Part shown: in pieces, positions 36,466 to 49,225 of the stretch
Position numbering within the stretch: position 1 is the first letter of the stretch
Layout of the letters: every line of letters begins with the position of its first letter
Source: Magnolia sinica
Taxonomy: Eukaryota; Streptophyta; Magnoliopsida; Magnoliales; Magnoliaceae
Length of the DNA: 64,000 nucleotides
Direction of reading: 5' to 3'
Assembly: GCF_029962835.1 (NCBI RefSeq)
Contig: NC_080582.1
Span: forward strand, 15,074,032-15,138,031
The notes under the pieces: model-generated
What the model saw: the letters and a program-made list of their open reading frames with translations, nothing else
What the model was told of the DNA's origin: nothing
Databases searched by the model: none
Position numbers and translations under genes: made by a program

Positions 36466-37682
36466 TGATGGGGACATCACGCGCACATGCGCACTCATGC
36501 CGCCACCCCTACGCACGTACGTGCGTAGATGGAGGACCCCACCATCGATCTGCCTCGATGACGACGTCCAGGGAGGGCCTCCTAGATAGATGACAAGTTT
36601 TGGTTCAGAAAAGTGGCCCGATAGTCAAGAAAAGCCCACCATGGGATCTCATGATCGTAGCCCACTCGTCGGATTGGTTTTATATTTTAAGTTTTGCTTA
36701 TTGTTATTATTTAGAACATCGTGAACGCTTTAGATTTTCTTGTTTGGTTTTTATTTTAGTTTACTTCATCGCCAAGTAATAGGTGTCGCACATGGTGCGA
36801 GTTTTTGGGTATAGGGTTCTCCCTATAAATAGGCACCTTTTGTAGTTCTTTTGATTCATTGAAGTTAATAAAAAATTCCTGCTTTATTTTTCTGCTCTCT
36901 TCGTGAGTTGTGGAAGAATTCAAAAGTGGGTGCGAAGCCCTCCCTTTTCGAAGGGCTAACTACCGTGGTGCGAAGCCACATCGATCCCAATTCACCCCCA
37001 TCTTCCATCATCTTTTTTTCATCTTCCCCCACCATCCGTACTTCGAATTTGTCCTTTTGTTGCATCAGATTTCTTCATTGAAGCAGGTTTCCAGATTTCG
37101 GCCCGCAGGCGAGCTAAAACTTCGGCGGAGCACCACGCACAAACCGTACATCGGATCGAGCTGAAATTTGGAGGTTTTGGAGTCCATCCCTGGCCGACCA
37201 GGGTCAAGGTGGCCTTTTTCTGAATAGTGGGCCCCACACACGTGCGGCCGGGATCACGCGCACGTCCGTCTGGGCCATTGTTGCTGTCCACACGCGGGAT
37301 CATCTTTTGGCTTAGGTTTTTATCCTCTTTTATCCTCTCATAGCCGTTTTTTTCATCAATTAACCCTAGATTACATGATCCCTAATTGATTTGCCCCTTT
37401 CTATCACCTTAGGGTTCCTTGAATTGAAATTAGGAAATCTCTTGGATTAGGGACTGATTTTTTTATGCATGAGTAGTTGATTTTATTTCCTTTTGACATC
37501 GTTTGGTTTCTAATTTTTATTGGTCCAGTCCTAGCCTGTGTCGGCTTGGACCCGCATAGATTCCCCTTTAATTGAATGTTTGGATTTTCATGTGGGATGT
37601 GGAATTTGCGTGATTGTTTCTGAATTGGTGTGATCTAAGCCTGAAATCTTGCATATCATATTTAAATTCACGTCCTGCTTCA
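36466..37682 (+). repeat. 3' LTR of the chromovirus
   Basis: Nearly identical to 33459-34677, with about nine substitutions and one short indel in a T-rich run by eye. It ends next to the GTAGG target duplication. Confidence 0.94.
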
Positions 37683-37687
37683 GTAGG

Positions 37688-37823
37688 TAGTAGGAAAACA
37701 CTTGATGACCGATGGTCTAAAGGTTGACCCTTGATAGAGTGGAATGGCGGAATGGGATTCATGTAGCTGACCACAATTAATTGGGATGAGGCTTAGATGA
37801 TGACGACGACGATGATGATGAAT
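37688..37823 (+). mobile_element. 3' tail of an RTE-type LINE, cut by the chromovirus
   Basis: It contains GGATTCATGTAGCTGACC, then AATTAATTGGGATGAGGC, then TTAGATGATG and a (GAY)n run: the standard plant RTE LINE 3' end. A few upstream codons (RKTLDDRWS) fit the region before the tail. The chromovirus target site sits directly at its left edge, so the retrovirus-like element appears to have landed in an older LINE remnant. Confidence 0.6.
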
Positions 37824-38195
37824 CAAGATTTCTAAATCTTGCTTTTTGGTTTGGAATCTGGTAGAAGCTTATTTGTGGCCATTTCAAGGTGAGGTATTAC
37901 TGGGCAATGATGCATCAGGACATGAATAACATCTTGCTGTCTCAATCAGTACGGCGGGACTGATATTTTTGTGATCCAGACCAGTGATCTGAAAGGACTT
38001 CGTCAGTTCGATCAATGATTTATCATTCATGGATGTTAATAAGATCCTTCCATTTAGAAGTACCTTATGATGGCATAGCCTTAGCGTTAATGGCGAGATT
38101 CAAATGAGGAAAGACTTACGGTGGATACCTAGGCACCCAGAGTGGCTATGTATGGGATATACACCAGAGTCTCTCCTGGATTAGATAATTGCAAC

Positions 38196-38384
38196 TAGGG
38201 GTGTACACGAGTCAATCCGAGTCGAACTGGGCTCAACCCGGCCCGGCACGGTCACCGGGCCAACATGTTCAGCCTGAACTCGGCCCGGTCAGCAATCGGG
38301 CGAGTTTGGGCCAATTTTAGACCTGCTCCATCTACAAAGGGATGGACAGCGTTCTCACTTCTCTGTCTCAAATTATTAGGATAA

Positions 38385-38420
<36 letters not shown>

Positions 38421-38602
38421 GGCCGAGTCGGGCCAGGTCAAGTCGGGTTTCGGAACGAGTCAGGCCGAATTGGGACATGTTTGAACTCAGCCCGAATTCA
38501 GTTTCGGGCTGAAGAAAATGGCCCGTCCCGGCCCGAACTTTGTTCCGGGTTAGGCCGAGTCGTGCGAGTTAACCGGGCTAGCCCGGTTTGTGTACAGCCC
38601 TA
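38196..38602. mobile_element. hAT-type MITE, copy 2
   Basis: 407 bp with ends TAGGGGTGTACACGAG and TTGTGTACAGCCCTA, flanked by the perfect 8-bp target duplication ATTGCAAC (38188-38195 and 38603-38610). The arms are full of CCGGCCCGG and GAGTCGGGC motifs. A (TA)n tract at about 38387-38416 sits in the middle, at the same internal position as in copy 3. Confidence 0.9.
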
Positions 38603-38610
38603 ATTGCAAC

Positions 38611-39912
38611 ACTTCGATCAACGGTCTGACAATTTGAAGTTAGCAAAAATAAATAAACAATGGTATAGAAAAAGATGTGATGCCTAAAACTGTGTTGAGA
38701 CCCATTTTTTTGCCAAAAAGGAAAAGAGGAAATGTAGTGGTGTTTGGATGACACCTCTTGTGGAAGTGGTGTCCAGCCGAAATAAAATGCACGTTGTTTC
38801 TCATGGACACAGAATTGTGCGAGAAGGCCACTTTTCTTTTCCTTTTTTTTTTTGTTCCAGAAAACCTTTTTTTTTTAAATTTTTTTATGGATCTCGTGTC
38901 CTACTCTTTCTGTCGCTCTCCTCATAATCTCCCCACAATACCTCTCTCTCTCACTCTCTCACTAATATGACTTGATTTTCTTCATTGTTGTTATTTGTTA
39001 GATTTGATTAATGGAATGAAATTTCTCTTTCCTCTATTGATTCTGAATCATTTATTCCTTTTCAAATTGCTGTAATTTTGTAAATTCAGTCCTTTGCTGT
39101 AATTGTGTTTAGTTCCTTTACTGTTTATGCGAAGGCCACCCATCAAAGGGTTAGAATCATCCTACGTAGTCCTGAATCAGGTCTTGAGCTTGACTAATTC
39201 AGAAATTTATCCATGAAGAGAGTATGCTTTTACATTGAGTTTGTAATTTTATCTTTGAAATGCTGTAATTTTCCGCCCTCAAATTGCTATGGTAATTGAA
39301 GACCATGACACACCCAAATTACAAAAATGGATTTTGTACGTGTAGTTACAACAGGATGTCCAAATTCATACCAAATTACAGCAGGATGTCCAAAGCTGAT
39401 GAGTGTAGTATTGATTGAGCCCATGTTTATGAACTTGGATATCGTTGAACATGCATTTGGATGCAAATGTTGGTTAAGGGTTGTGAATTCTGGAAGAGTA
39501 TGATGTCTCTGCCAAGGGTTGAATCCCGCTCTGGATAGCATCAGACTTGATGTTTTAGTTTATATGCATCAGTTTTTAGGAGTATGTTTTAGTTTCTAGG
39601 ACCTCTCAATCCTGCAGTTGCGTCAGTTTTTTCTTTTCTTTTCTTTCTATACTGTCTATTTGGAAGCCACCAAGCAAAGTGTTAGAATCATTCTAAAGTG
39701 TTGAATGTCTTCAGCTGTAACTTGCGGAGAGAGCATGGCTTTATGTTGAATTTGCAAATGCCTTCACATACACATCCTTTTGTACATCTTTATAATAGCA
39801 GCTGCATTAACTTCAGCACTTGTGTTTAGTTTGGAAAGGAAACAAGCCAACTACACCGTTCACATACACCAAGGAGCCCAACTTTGTATGGGAAGGGAAT
39901 TTTGAGCTAAAA

Positions 39913-39915
<3 letters not shown>
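38611..39915. other. Intergenic stretch, nothing recognised
   Basis: Ordinary AT-rich sequence with T runs near 38840-38885 and a short TC run near 38945-38960. No conserved coding segment is recognised on either strand. Confidence 0.6.

Positions 39916-39916
<1 letters not shown>

Positions 39917-40000
<84 letters not shown>
39917..40000. repeat. (TA)n microsatellite, about 42 units
   Basis: Pure alternating tract. It yields mirror-image Ile-Tyr open frames on both strands that are not genes. Confidence 0.97.
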
Positions 40001-40004
<4 letters not shown>

Positions 40005-41308
40005 TATTTTGCACAATTTCTCAATGTTTAAATCCAAGGATGCCGAATGGGGTTGTTGCTAAAGGAATTTAGGCTGTTGGTTCTGTTTTTTTTGTTTATC
40101 GTCTGTTTTGTTTTCTGCTTCAGTTTTGAGTCCCTAGCTCCTTTCAATAAAATTATCAATTCTCAGAAGAAAAGAAAAAAAAGAAAAAAAAGATGGAGAA
40201 TATTAATGTACTTTTCTTCTTAACTTATCCAATTGCAAAATAGAAAAGTGGATGGGCCATGGCCAAATATCTTTGAGATTGGAAGACTCTAGCTCCATTG
40301 TTAGGACCCTAACAAAATCTGACGGGCCTTATCGTATTATATGAGGAGGCTGAGTCAATGTTGAAAAACCCCAATCTAATGATGGCATGCAGGAGTGCGT
40401 GGTTTTTCAAAATGGAATTCCATAAACTAATTTATGGACTGTCATCCAAACGGAACATAAAGACTATATCTAGGATCTTTCAATCTGGAAGATGTTTGGA
40501 ACACTTGTCCATTTTCGGGCCTATCATATTAAAATCATAGAGCCAGAAACTACATTTGTGTAGAAAAGGTGCATTAGGACACTTCATATTTTGATCCAAT
40601 GGGACCCTTCCAACATAAGTCTTATTGTTTGGACCAAAACTTAAATTCATTTGAACTTCCAAGTGACAGATTATGAATTTCGTATGAAGTGCATTCTTCA
40701 GGGGCATACAATAGTGCAGTCCACATATAAGTGTTTTAGTTAATGGTTAAGGGATGGAGTGGGGAAAACCATTTTTTGCCTACTCCTAAAGCTCTTAGAT
40801 ATAGAAAACTTTTCTTTTTTTTTTTTGAGCTATTTACAAATGGGGTTGAAAAAAGGTAGGTCATTTTCAGGGAGAAAAAAAAAGTAATAAAGTTTCCATT
40901 CCTCAAACTCTTAAAAACAAAATTTTTCTTTATTTCTTTTTCTTTCTTTTTCACTGGATCTTAACAAAAGATACGAAAAGAAATCCTTTAAATTATATAT
41001 ATATATAAAAGCGAGGGAGAAACGCTCGGCTGCACACCGGTTTGCACATCATTACGGGCATACCTTGTTGTCAACCGTCGGATCAGACGAACAGTCTGGA
41101 TGAATGCGCTGTTACATATGAGTTTGAGAGAGAGTTTCTATCTCCCGCATCAGTGAGAGACTCTCTCACTCGCATGCCTCCTCTCCCAATTCTCTCACAA
41201 GCAGACCTACACCTACTCGTCATCTTCTAAAATTAGAAGTACAATGCTTACGTTAGAAATTATCGGATATCTCTAATCGACAAGTGTTGGCGCTTTAAGT
41301 TTTGGCAC
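40001..41308. other. Intergenic stretch without recognised genes
   Basis: Includes A-rich and T-rich runs and a short (TA)n at about 40995-41007 followed by GCGAGGGAGAAACGCTCGG, a small palindromic segment. No gene or complete transposon is recognised. Confidence 0.55.
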
Positions 41309-41749
41309 GGGAAGCTAGGTGGGGGCCCTCGTGATGTTTATAAGAAATCTAACCCGTTCATCTATTTTTCCAGCTTATTTTAGGAGATGACACAAAATAT
41401 GATCTGGATCCAAAACTCAGGTGGGCCATAGAAGAGGAAATAGTGAGGATTAAATAACCACCATTGAAACATTCATATGGTTATGAAAATCTTCTATTAA
41501 GCTAAGTTTTTGTATTTTCAATTCATCTGAATAGGAATGACCTTATAAACGGTTTGGATGGCATATAGACATCAAGGTGGACCACATGAAGGTTTCAACG
41601 AAAGACATTTTTTCACCACTTTTTATTGTCATTCGGCTTACTTGAGTTTTGGATCTCCTTATATTTTGTTTCATGTCGTAAATTAAGCTGGTAGAATGGA
41701 TGAATGGGATGGATTTCTTACAAAAATCATGGTGGCCCACCAGCTTTCC
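41309..41749. mobile_element. Fold-back MITE, Mutator-like family, copy 4
   Basis: The left arm has GGAAGCTAGGTGGGGGCCC, and the right arm has GGTGGCCCACCAGCTTTCC in inverted orientation. Middle blocks (AGGTGGGCCATAG, ACCTTATAAACGGTTTGGATGG) match the family. No target duplication is read. A (CT)n run follows at about 41785-41812. Confidence 0.65.
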
Positions 41750-41779
41750 AATGCTGGAAGTCTTGGAAGCAATCCGCCT

Positions 41780-41813
<34 letters not shown>

Positions 41814-41887
41814 GTGGATTAGGTGTAACTTATGCCTCACCCAAGATAATGCAGCCCTTAACATAGGCCCATCATGATATATTTATT

Positions 41888-44700
41888 ATATGTGATACAT
41901 GTGGAGTAAAAAAGGGATACAGAAGAAAAATGGGGAGAGATTTAGAAGGGAAATGGAAAATGAGAGAGAGGCAAGGGTAAAGGTGGCAGGTATATGTAGA
42001 TGTGGGTTACACACAGAGGGGGTGGGAAAGATAATGAGTGGCCCATCCTTATTGTCTCACTGTAGCACACTCAAGTACATAATAATTAAATGCTTCACGC
42101 ATCCTACATATAGAGAAGAAAAGCACATATTAAAAAAGTTAAAGTGGGTTTGATGTAAGCTGTTCACAGCTCCTTGCGATAAAATTAAAACCATCCCTTG
42201 CCAAGTAACTATATTTTTATGATGGTTTTACCTACTAATAATCAATATTTTTAAGACTAACTACAAATGCAAAAGTCTACAAGATTATTGATTGTATAGA
42301 TATGATAAAATGATGGCATAGAGATAATGAGTGACCTATCCTCACTGAATCTCTTGTTTTGGCACACTTAAATTTTCGTTCCATTTAATTTTTAGGACAA
42401 TATCTTAACATAAGTTGCTAACAGAAGTACAAAATAGATGTTACATGGTCATCAGTATGGCTCTACAAAACCTTAGTTGCACGCTCTTCCTAATTAAACA
42501 CTTCTTATTACCTACACATAGAGGATAAGTCGGAGTAGGTAACATACATTGAAGAAGTTAAAGAAAGAGACTTCATTGGAAGATTTTTATAACTCCTTGT
42601 GTGATAAAATCATAATCATACTTCGTCAAGTATCTATATTTTTAACAATAGTTTTACCTACTAATAATCAACATTTTTAGAATTAACTAAAAATGCAAAA
42701 GTGTATGAGATTATCGATATTATAAATATAATTAAATGATAGTATTGATTATTGAATGTTCTTGTTTTAGTTTTAATTTTAATTTTAATTTTAATTTTTT
42801 TCTTATATAGAATTTCTTATAGGTAAGACTGTATGTCCATTCTCTTATTATGTGTTGGGCATGTTGTTGACATCATTGTGGATTCAATTTCTATTGAATA
42901 GTTGTCATCTTTATCATAGAAGAGCAACATTGAATCTTATTTAGGTTTTCATAATAATTCATGCATAGTCTGAAGAAGTTATCTATAGTGTTATTTATAA
43001 AATTCAACATTTTTATTTTTACCATGCTAAACATGTAATGACATTTAGCTATTTCTTGACAGGAGATGACACTTCAAAGTTTATACATGTAAAGTGTCAT
43101 ATTGTTTCCATTGAAAATAGTCATATGTTAGACATTTTAAATGAAGCGTTTAGACATTCTCAAATTGTCATTTAATTTTTATGTAATTTATAATTTTTTT
43201 AATGAACTTTTAAGATAGAATATCATATTTAGATGGACCACCTTTATTTTATGAAATTAGATGAAACTGTTCACAGTTTAGGTAAACGTTTGATTTGACT
43301 ACTTTTTATCTAAAATTGTCAAGAGTCATATCCATATAATAAAATGAATAAAGTAGCCAGATTTTTTTTTTTAAATGTTGAATTACTTTATAGATATTAA
43401 AATTTATGAATTCTCCATCCAGACATTATACACACTTGGTGCCACGATGCATCGATCAAACTATTTAGATTATCGATATTATGATACTATAACTATACAG
43501 ATTATAGATATTTAATTCAAGCCATCAGAAAATCAAATTTATGATGTAGACCATACAACTAATAATGTTATAACCTAAACCATTTAGATTATGGATATAA
43601 TAATCGATTCAATTCAATCAATTGATATTATCATGATTCATGTAGACTTTTTAGACATAAATTATAATATAAACCATCGGTATTAAGATTAAGATCATCC
43701 ACATATTATGACCCAGGACATCCAGAACGTTGCTACTATGATATGAAATTGTCTAGAGCATAATATTATTATATAAATCATTAAGACTATCAATACTATT
43801 ATCCGAAACATACTGTGATTTAAACCATCAGTACAATCAATATTATGATCAAAATCACCTAAACCATTATTATTATTATTTAAACCATTGTCGATATTAT
43901 GCTCTAAACTAGCCAATAGTTGATATTATATGATCTAGGTTATACAAACCATCGATATTATAATCTAGATCATCGAGACAATAGATGTTATGATCTAAAG
44001 AATCTTGGTCATTTATACTATGATATAGACCTTCGATAATTGGATCTTACCGATTTAAGTAATCAATATTATTTATCCAAACTATCTAATCTACCATTTA
44101 CATGATTCGAACCATTCATACCATAAGTATTATGATTCAGACCATATAAACCATTTATATTATGATCCAAACCATAAATACTTTTAATATTGTGATCCAA
44201 ACCATATGGATAATCAATATATGATTTAGACCATTGACATGATGATCTAGAGCATCCATATCATTGATATGATAATCAAGACCATCTAATTCATTGATAT
44301 TGTGATCCGAACTATCCAAAACATCTTTATAATTATTCAACATTTAGCATTGATATTACAATCGACACCATCCAAACCATAGATAAAATGATCGAGATGT
44401 TTTAGACTATCGATATTATGATCTAGACCATTCATACAGTCCACATTATAATCTAGACCCTAAAGAATGTTGATCTAGACCATTAAAATAATCAAAATTA
44501 TGATCTACACCATGTAGACTGTTGATGTAGACCATCCAAACATCCAACATTATTATCCAAACTATGTAGATTGTTGATCTTGACCATCAAACATCCAACT
44601 GTATGATCCAAACCATGTAGACTATTGATCTTGACAATACAAACATCCAACATTATAATCTAAACCATGTATATTGTTGATTTAGATCATCCAAAAGTTA
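41888..44700. repeat. Large duplicated unit, copy 1
   Basis: This segment and 46595-49240 share, in the same order and orientation: ATACATGTGGAGTRARAAAGGGAT; GAGGCAAGGG; two tandem sub-units of about 400 bp with GATAATGARTGACC and GAAGTTAAAG; CTTATATAGAATTT; TTGACATCATTG; and finally a 30-bp repeat array. The copies are well diverged. I do not recognise the unit as any known transposon, and no long coding frame is shared. Confidence 0.75.
43441..44700. repeat. Degenerate array of about 30-bp repeats, copy 1
   Basis: Units follow the pattern ACCATCNAAACCATCGATATTATGATC with frequent substitutions. Towards the right (about 44460-44680) they give way to units of about 52 bp with CATGTAGACTGTTGATCT and CAAACATCCAACATTATGATC. 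The minus strand shows short open frames of a 10-residue pattern such as LDHNIDSLNG, which I read as a by-product of the period. Confidence 0.75.
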
Positions 44701-44899
44701 CTTTTTTTTAAAAATGTAATATTCTTTTTTCAGAAGTTTGTGATATGGTTAAATATATTTTTTTTACTAAAAATGAATGTATTTTCTACTATATTTTTAA
44801 ATTGGATTCTAATGAGGATAACATAAATTGATAAAAGTATCGAATATATGGAGGTAAAGAAATTGATTTCGAGTAGTCCAACAGATAATATTCCAAGCT

Positions 44900-45260
44900 T
44901 ATATGATTTTTTTAGGAGCTTCTTCACATCATGTCAAGAGATGGTGGGTCTAGATTTCTTAAAGGTGGTATGTAATATGTTTAAATGGGATAAATTTTCA
45001 AAGAAATCTCAGAAGCTTTAGCCTATTACTTCATAAAATTGCTCAAGAGTTTTTTCCTAAGATTTTATCAAAATAGTAAAATAATATCTTTCTTGCACTC
45101 ATTTTTAAGGAATAAGAAGTGTTTATTTCTCAGAGAGATATTCCTGAAAAAAGTTGTTGGCTCATAAAATGGCACATGAGATTAATCGTCAAATGATTGA
45201 AAAAAAAAATGTTATCATTAAAATAGACATGGAACAAACTTATGATTTGCAGAATTATGT
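44900..45260 (+). pseudogene. L1-type LINE reverse transcriptase fragment
   Basis: The translated plus strand contains, over shifting frames, a segment like AHEINRQMIEKKNVIIKIDM followed by YD. It matches plant L1 reverse transcriptase (AQELVHDINR..NVVLKLDMEKAYD). Upstream residues around 44910-45100 fit the preceding L1 region. It is frameshifted and lacks both ends. Confidence 0.5.
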
Positions 45261-45489
45261 AGAAGCAAAAAAGAAATAGAAAAAAAGAAAGAAATGGAAA
45301 ATAGAAAACAAAGAGAGTAAACTTATTATGTAAGTAAATAAATAAATATATTAAAAATACTTCCCACCAAATTATAATATCACATGTATCTTTTATGTGT
45401 ACTTAATAAACTAACATATGGACATATAGAATACTAGGTGTGTTGGACCATTGTATGACCATTATTTCATTCATCCAGGTGAGTTGTAT

Positions 45490-46160
45490 AGTTGCACAAG
45501 CCGTATCCGTAACCATTAACATTCATCATCAAGTTGAAGCATAGATGTCGTCGATGCCTAGTTCGGAATAAATACATGCAGATAAATTATGGCCAAGAGC
45601 TTTGATGAATACACCAGTAAGTTGATTCTGAGGATGAACAAGTGACATAGAAATTTTACAATTAGCAACTTTCTCACAGATGAAATAATAGTCAACCATA
45701 ATATGTTCAGTTCTCTCATAATAAACTAGATTATTTGTAATATGGGATGTCATTTGATTATCACAAAACAATTGCATTATTGTTTTGCTGCAAAACTCAT
45801 TTCTAATAATGGTCTCTTGATCTGCACAAGCAAACAAATGGTATGAACCATTGTCCTATATATTGCTTTGGTGTTTAGTCAAGCTACAACGCCATTGTTT
45901 TTTACTATTTCATGTGACCAATTCCTCATATAAATATGTAGCACACAATAATAAATCACCTATTAGTACGAAAGTATGCTCAATTCGTATAAAAATATCA
46001 TGCAACTTGAATATAATTATTTTTTTTTATATAAAATTTTATAACTTAGTGCTCCTTTAAGGTATCACATAATATGAACAACTACATCCATGTGATACAT
46101 CTTACGAGAACTCATAAAATAACTTATTATACGCATAGTATAAAATATATACATGTGTGT
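45490..46160 (-). mobile_element. Copia fossil C3, RNase H fragment
   Basis: On the minus strand the last part reads LFCDNQMTSHITNNLVYYER, then TEHIMVDYYFI, typical of the copia RNase H end ([28 protein letters not shown]). More degraded RNase H sequence extends rightwards to about 46160. It is a short broken remnant with no LTRs recognised, lying between the two copies of the large duplicated unit. Confidence 0.75.
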
Positions 46161-46650
46161 TGTTTTTATACTTTAAAAATTGAAAAGCAATGAAAAATTA
46201 TATGAGAGATATAATTAAAAATTTTGCAGTGAATTATTTTTAAGGATGAAGTTCATTTTTAATTAAATAATTGGCTTCTCAGTAGCTATCGATATATGAA
46301 GTTTCTCTATTTTTCTCTTTTAATGATTATCATCTGAAAATGGGGTGTAAAAATTTGAAAAGTGGATTACAATCCGTCAATCATATTCTTTAGAAATATA
46401 AAAGATTCTCCTCTTTATTAGAATGAATTTTTTCAAGAAATCAAACACCATAAACAAAACCTCTTTTAATAGAAATTTTTTTATTTGAAAACATAACAAT
46501 TTCATGACCTCTCCTAAAATTTTAGGGAGCTAAATGACTCTTAAGAGGAAAAAATTTTCTTGGTATGTTGGTTATATGAATACTAGAGGTATGTATGTAT
46601 AATACATGTGGAGTGAGAAAGGGATGGAGAAAAAAATGGATAGAGATTTG

Positions 46651-46693
<43 letters not shown>
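46651..46693. repeat. (GA)n microsatellite
   Basis: Pure GA tract near the left end of copy 2 of the large duplicated unit. The equivalent site in copy 1 is only GA-rich. Confidence 0.95.
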
Positions 46694-46695
<2 letters not shown>

Positions 46696-47939
46696 CAAGG
46701 GAAAGGCGAGTATATGTACGTGTGTGTCACACACATAAAAGGCTAGAGAGATAATGAATGACCCATCCTCACTGTCTCCTTTAATATGGTACACTCGAGT
46801 TTTCAATTCACTTTATTTTTGGGACGTAGTCCTAGCATGAGCTACTAACATATGTACAGAGTGGATGTTAAACAGTTATTAGGATGACTCTATAAAACTT
46901 TTAATCAAACACTCGTCTTAATGAAATGCTTTAAGCAACCTATACATAGAGAAGAGAAGTCGGCGTGGGTATATATTAAGGAAGTTAAAGCAGTTTAATG
47001 TACGTTATTCATGACTTTTTATACGATAAAATTAAAACAACTACTTGCTAAGTCACTATATTTCAATAATAATTTTACGTATTAATAACTAATGTTCCCA
47101 AAACTAACGGCAAATGCAAAAGTGTATATAACTAATGATTGTATAGATATGATCAAATGATGCTTTAAAGATAATAAATGACTCATCCTCACTGTATCCT
47201 TTACTGTGATATACTCAAGTTTTTAATTCGCTTAATTTTTGAGGCGATGTCCTAGCATAAGCTGTTAATATATGTACATATATGGTTGATGTCACACAAT
47301 CATCAGAATGATTCCACAAAATCTTAATCACATGCTCTTCTTAATTAAATGCTCCTTTCAACCTACACATAGAGAAGATGATAAGTCGATGTGCATGACA
47401 CACATTAAAGAAGTTAAAGAAAACGAGTTTACATACTATTTACAACTTGTACAATAAAATTAGAACCACCTTCTACCTAACTATATTTTCAATAATAGTT
47501 TTACTCGCTAATAACTAGTGTTCCTAATATTAATTACAAAGGTAAAAATGTAGAAGGCCACTGTTTGTGTGTGTGTGTATATATATATATATGAATTAAA
47601 TGATGGTATTGGCTATTGTATATATATTCTTGTTTTGGTTTTTATTTTAATTTTTCCTTATATAGAATTTTTCCTAGATAAGGTTGCATGTCAATTCTTC
47701 CATTATGCATCGAGCATGCTATTGACATCATTGTCGATTCAACTTCCATCAAATATGTGTCATATTTATCATTGAAGAATAATATTCAATCTTATTCAAG
47801 TTCCTATAATGATTTATGCACAATGTGAACAATGTGAATAAGTTATATTTAGTGTTACTTATAAAGTTACCAACCTTTTATTTTTGTACTATATCAGATA
47901 TGTAGTTGGTTACTCATTGATTAGAGATGTCACTTCAAA

Positions 47940-49225
47940 ATATTTAATCTTAGTCATTCAAATATCAATTTTATGATGCAGACTATAGAAATTATTGATA
48001 TTATGATCTATACCATTTAGACCGTGAATATTATAATCGATTCCATCCAACCTATCGATATTATCATCTAGACTTTTTAAATTGTTGATATTATAATGTA
48101 AACCCTTGGTATTAAAATTAAGTTGTCCATTAATAATGACCCCCAACATCTAGAATGTTACTAATATGATCTAAAATTGTCCCTACCATAATATTATTAT
48201 ATACATCATCAAGATTATCAATATTATTATTCAAATCATTCAAACAATGAATACTATTATCTAGACCATTAATACTGTCAATATTATGGTCCAAACCACC
48301 TAGACTATCAATATTATTATTCAAATAATCTAGATTGTCGATATTATGCTTTAAAGTAGACAACAATTGATATTATATGATCTAAATCATCTAAACCTAG
48401 AGACAATAGATGTTATGATATAAAAAATCTAAGTCATAGATACTATGATATAAACTATCGATACTTGATCTCAATAATAAGTAATCAATATTATTTATCC
48501 AAACTATCTAATCTATCATTTTCATGATTCGAGTCATCCACACCATCAATATTATGATTCAAACCATATATACCATCCATATTATGATCCATACCATAAA
48601 AACTATTGATATTATGATCCAAACTATATGGATAATTGATATATTATCTAGACCATCTAGACCATTGATATGTTGATCCGGAACATTAATACTATTGATA
48701 TGATAACATTGATATTGTAAGTCCAACTATTCAAAACATTTTTATAATTATTTAGACATTCTTTAGCATTGATGTTACAATCGAGACCATCCAAACCATA
48801 AAGATAATATGATTTAGACATTTTGGACTATCAATAGTATGATCAAGACCATCATACAGTCCACATTATGACTCAGACCATGTAGAGTTTGATCTAGACC
48901 ATCCAACAACCAAAATTATGATTCAAACCATGTAGACTGTTGATTTAGACAATTCAAACATCCAATATTATGATCCAAACCATGTAGAACGTTGATCTTG
49001 ACCATTAAACATCCAATAGTATGATCCATACCATGTAAACTGTTGATCTTGACAATTCAAACATCTAACATTATGATCCAAACCATGTAGACCGTTGATC
49101 TAAACCATCTAAACATCCAACATTATGATCTAGACCATGTAAAATGTTGATCGAGACCATCCAAACATCAACATTATGATACCAAATGATGTAAACTATT
49201 GATCTAGATCATCTAAACTTTCAAT
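47940..49225. repeat. Degenerate array of about 30-bp repeats, copy 2
   Basis: Same pattern as the array in copy 1: 30-bp units with ATATTATGATC and GACCATC, changing near 48880 to units of about 52 bp with ACCATGTAGACYGTTGATCT. The minus strand carries short open frames such as 48130-48366 with LNNNIDSLGGLDHNIDSING-type decapeptides. Confidence 0.78.

Larger units (their letters stand above)
33459..37682 (+). mobile_element. Non-autonomous chromovirus (Ty3/gypsy) with near-identical LTRs
   Basis: A 4,224-bp element is flanked by the 5-bp target duplication GTAGG (33454-33458 and 37683-37687). LTRs lie at 33459-34677 and 36466-37682 (about 1.22 kb each). A Met-tRNA primer binding site (TGGTATCAGAGC) starts at 34682, and a purine-rich tract precedes the 3' LTR. 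The interior is only 1.8 kb. An open frame at 34889-35905 starts with a gag-like segment, has a short piece resembling the region ahead of reverse transcriptase (VMDELRDIFSDDLPDE), and ends in integrase C-terminal sequence (FNIGDSVMVCIRPERYPS). A 42-bp minisatellite and chromodomain-like sequence (KYVVKWK, RLDPDILKRF) follow. Reverse transcriptase, RNase H and the integrase core are not present, so it could move only with help. By eye the LTRs differ at about ten positions, so it is very young. Confidence 0.93.

Noticed and set aside
43695-43916. Minus-strand protein with NIDGLNGLDH-type repeats
   Set aside because: Its period equals the 30-bp repeat unit, frames are short and lack conserved context; treated as satellite sequence.
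45529-45837. 102-codon minus-strand frame as a small host gene
   Set aside because: It reads as the C-terminal part of copia RNase H and belongs to fossil C3.
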